57,641 nucleotides of DNA, taken from a virus. Location of the stretch: positions 1 through 57,641 of the IMG/VR virus record IMGVR_UViG_3300021438_000003; one strand, 5' to 3'. A program made the position numbers and the translations under genes. This document shows positions 57,447-57,641 of the stretch, in pieces. Each line of letters opens with the position of its first letter. The stretch's first letter is position 1. Below the pieces are notes generated by a model. That model did not search any database. It was not told where the DNA came from and was given only the letters and a program-made list of their open reading frames with translations.

Positions 57447-57641
57447 TTATTTACTTATTACCTTTGCAAGATTATTTATTGCTTCCTTTATTTTCTCATT
57501 CTTAATACTATGAAATGATCGCACCAGCTCTATTGTCAGACGTTCTTTAGCAAGCATGTTATTGTGCGTATTAATATCGTATTCTTCAATGAATGAAGTT
57601 ATTGGTTTATTTAGTTCATTACATATCAAAAGCAGTCTACC
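57447..57641 (-). CDS. XRE/Cro-CI family HTH regulator (C-terminal part; N-terminus at 1-295)
   Basis: The frame is open to the end of the window and continues, through the identical 127-base overlap, to the ATG at 295. The apparent TTG start within this end is an artefact of linearisation. This part encodes the region after the HTH (ICNELNKPITSFIEEYDI, ending NNLAKVISK), a helical tail likely used for dimerisation. Confidence 0.88.
   Translation of the reverse strand, partial: GRLLLICNELNKPITSFIEEYDINTHNNMLAKERLTIELVRSFHSIKNEKIKEAINNLAKVISK
57515..57641. repeat. Terminal direct repeat, right copy
   Basis: Identical to bases 1-127; see that entry. Counting it once, the circular genome has about 57,514 bp. 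Confidence 0.93.

Overview
The window is a complete, circularly closed, AT-rich phage genome. The last 127 bases (57515-57641) are identical to the first 127, so the unique circle is about 57,514 bp. One HTH-regulator gene is cut by the arbitrary linearisation point. The virion genes are those of a short-tailed (podovirus-like) phage: small and large terminase, a large P22-like portal, GroES-like protein, scaffold, decoration protein, major capsid, gp4-like adaptors, a gp10-like hub, fibres and very large internal/ejection proteins. No tail tube, sheath or tape-measure gene was recognised. No integrase, RNA polymerase, tRNA or CRISPR array was seen.

Layout. (1) About 36 small, tightly packed minus-strand genes run from a strong promoter at about 3970-3998, through the sequence ends, to a terminator at about 51310-51339. 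This is probably the early region. It holds an XRE regulator, ribbon-helix-helix and zinc-ribbon proteins, many membrane microproteins, and a tandem family of small proteins ending in a D/E-W-E-V motif that resembles DUF2829/Tad2-type anti-defence proteins. (2) A divergent intergenic region (3922-4767) carries promoters, ten copies of ACTACC in both orientations, a long hairpin and AT-rich dyads; it is the best candidate for an origin/control region. (3) The plus-strand late region (4768-30144, resuming 31515-38896) starts with small regulators, then packaging, head, adaptor, patatin-like phospholipase, fibres and internal proteins. (4) The minus-strand replication module (51152 down to 41808) encodes a primase/VapE-type helicase, DUF2800 and DUF2815 proteins, a family-B DNA polymerase, a small HTH protein, a LysE-type exporter, a VRR-NUC nuclease and an SNF2-type helicase. 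(5) The minus-strand lysis cassette (41824-38926) has a small membrane protein, GH24 endolysin and a spanin pair, with a secreted phospholipase-D-family protein, an outer-membrane beta-barrel and a coiled-coil protein inserted between endolysin and spanins.

Host. The XRE protein has the style of alphaproteobacterial regulators. The genome is very AT-rich, and the cargo (patatin, secreted PLD, outer-membrane barrel, amino-acid exporter) is the kind seen in intracellular Alphaproteobacteria and their phages. A Rickettsiales-like or other host-associated alphaproteobacterial host is my inference; nothing in the sequence proves it.

Most notable points: a 146-residue mini-intein placed exactly before the terminase Walker B acids; a LysE exporter translationally coupled inside the replication operon; two phospholipase-type enzymes and an outer-membrane barrel; a fibre with about 49 copies of a 17-residue repeat; a gp4-like adaptor carrying an inserted carbohydrate-binding-like domain; an open frame interrupted by a single TAG; and an array of paralogues whose conserved WEV codons form the ribosome-binding site of the next gene.
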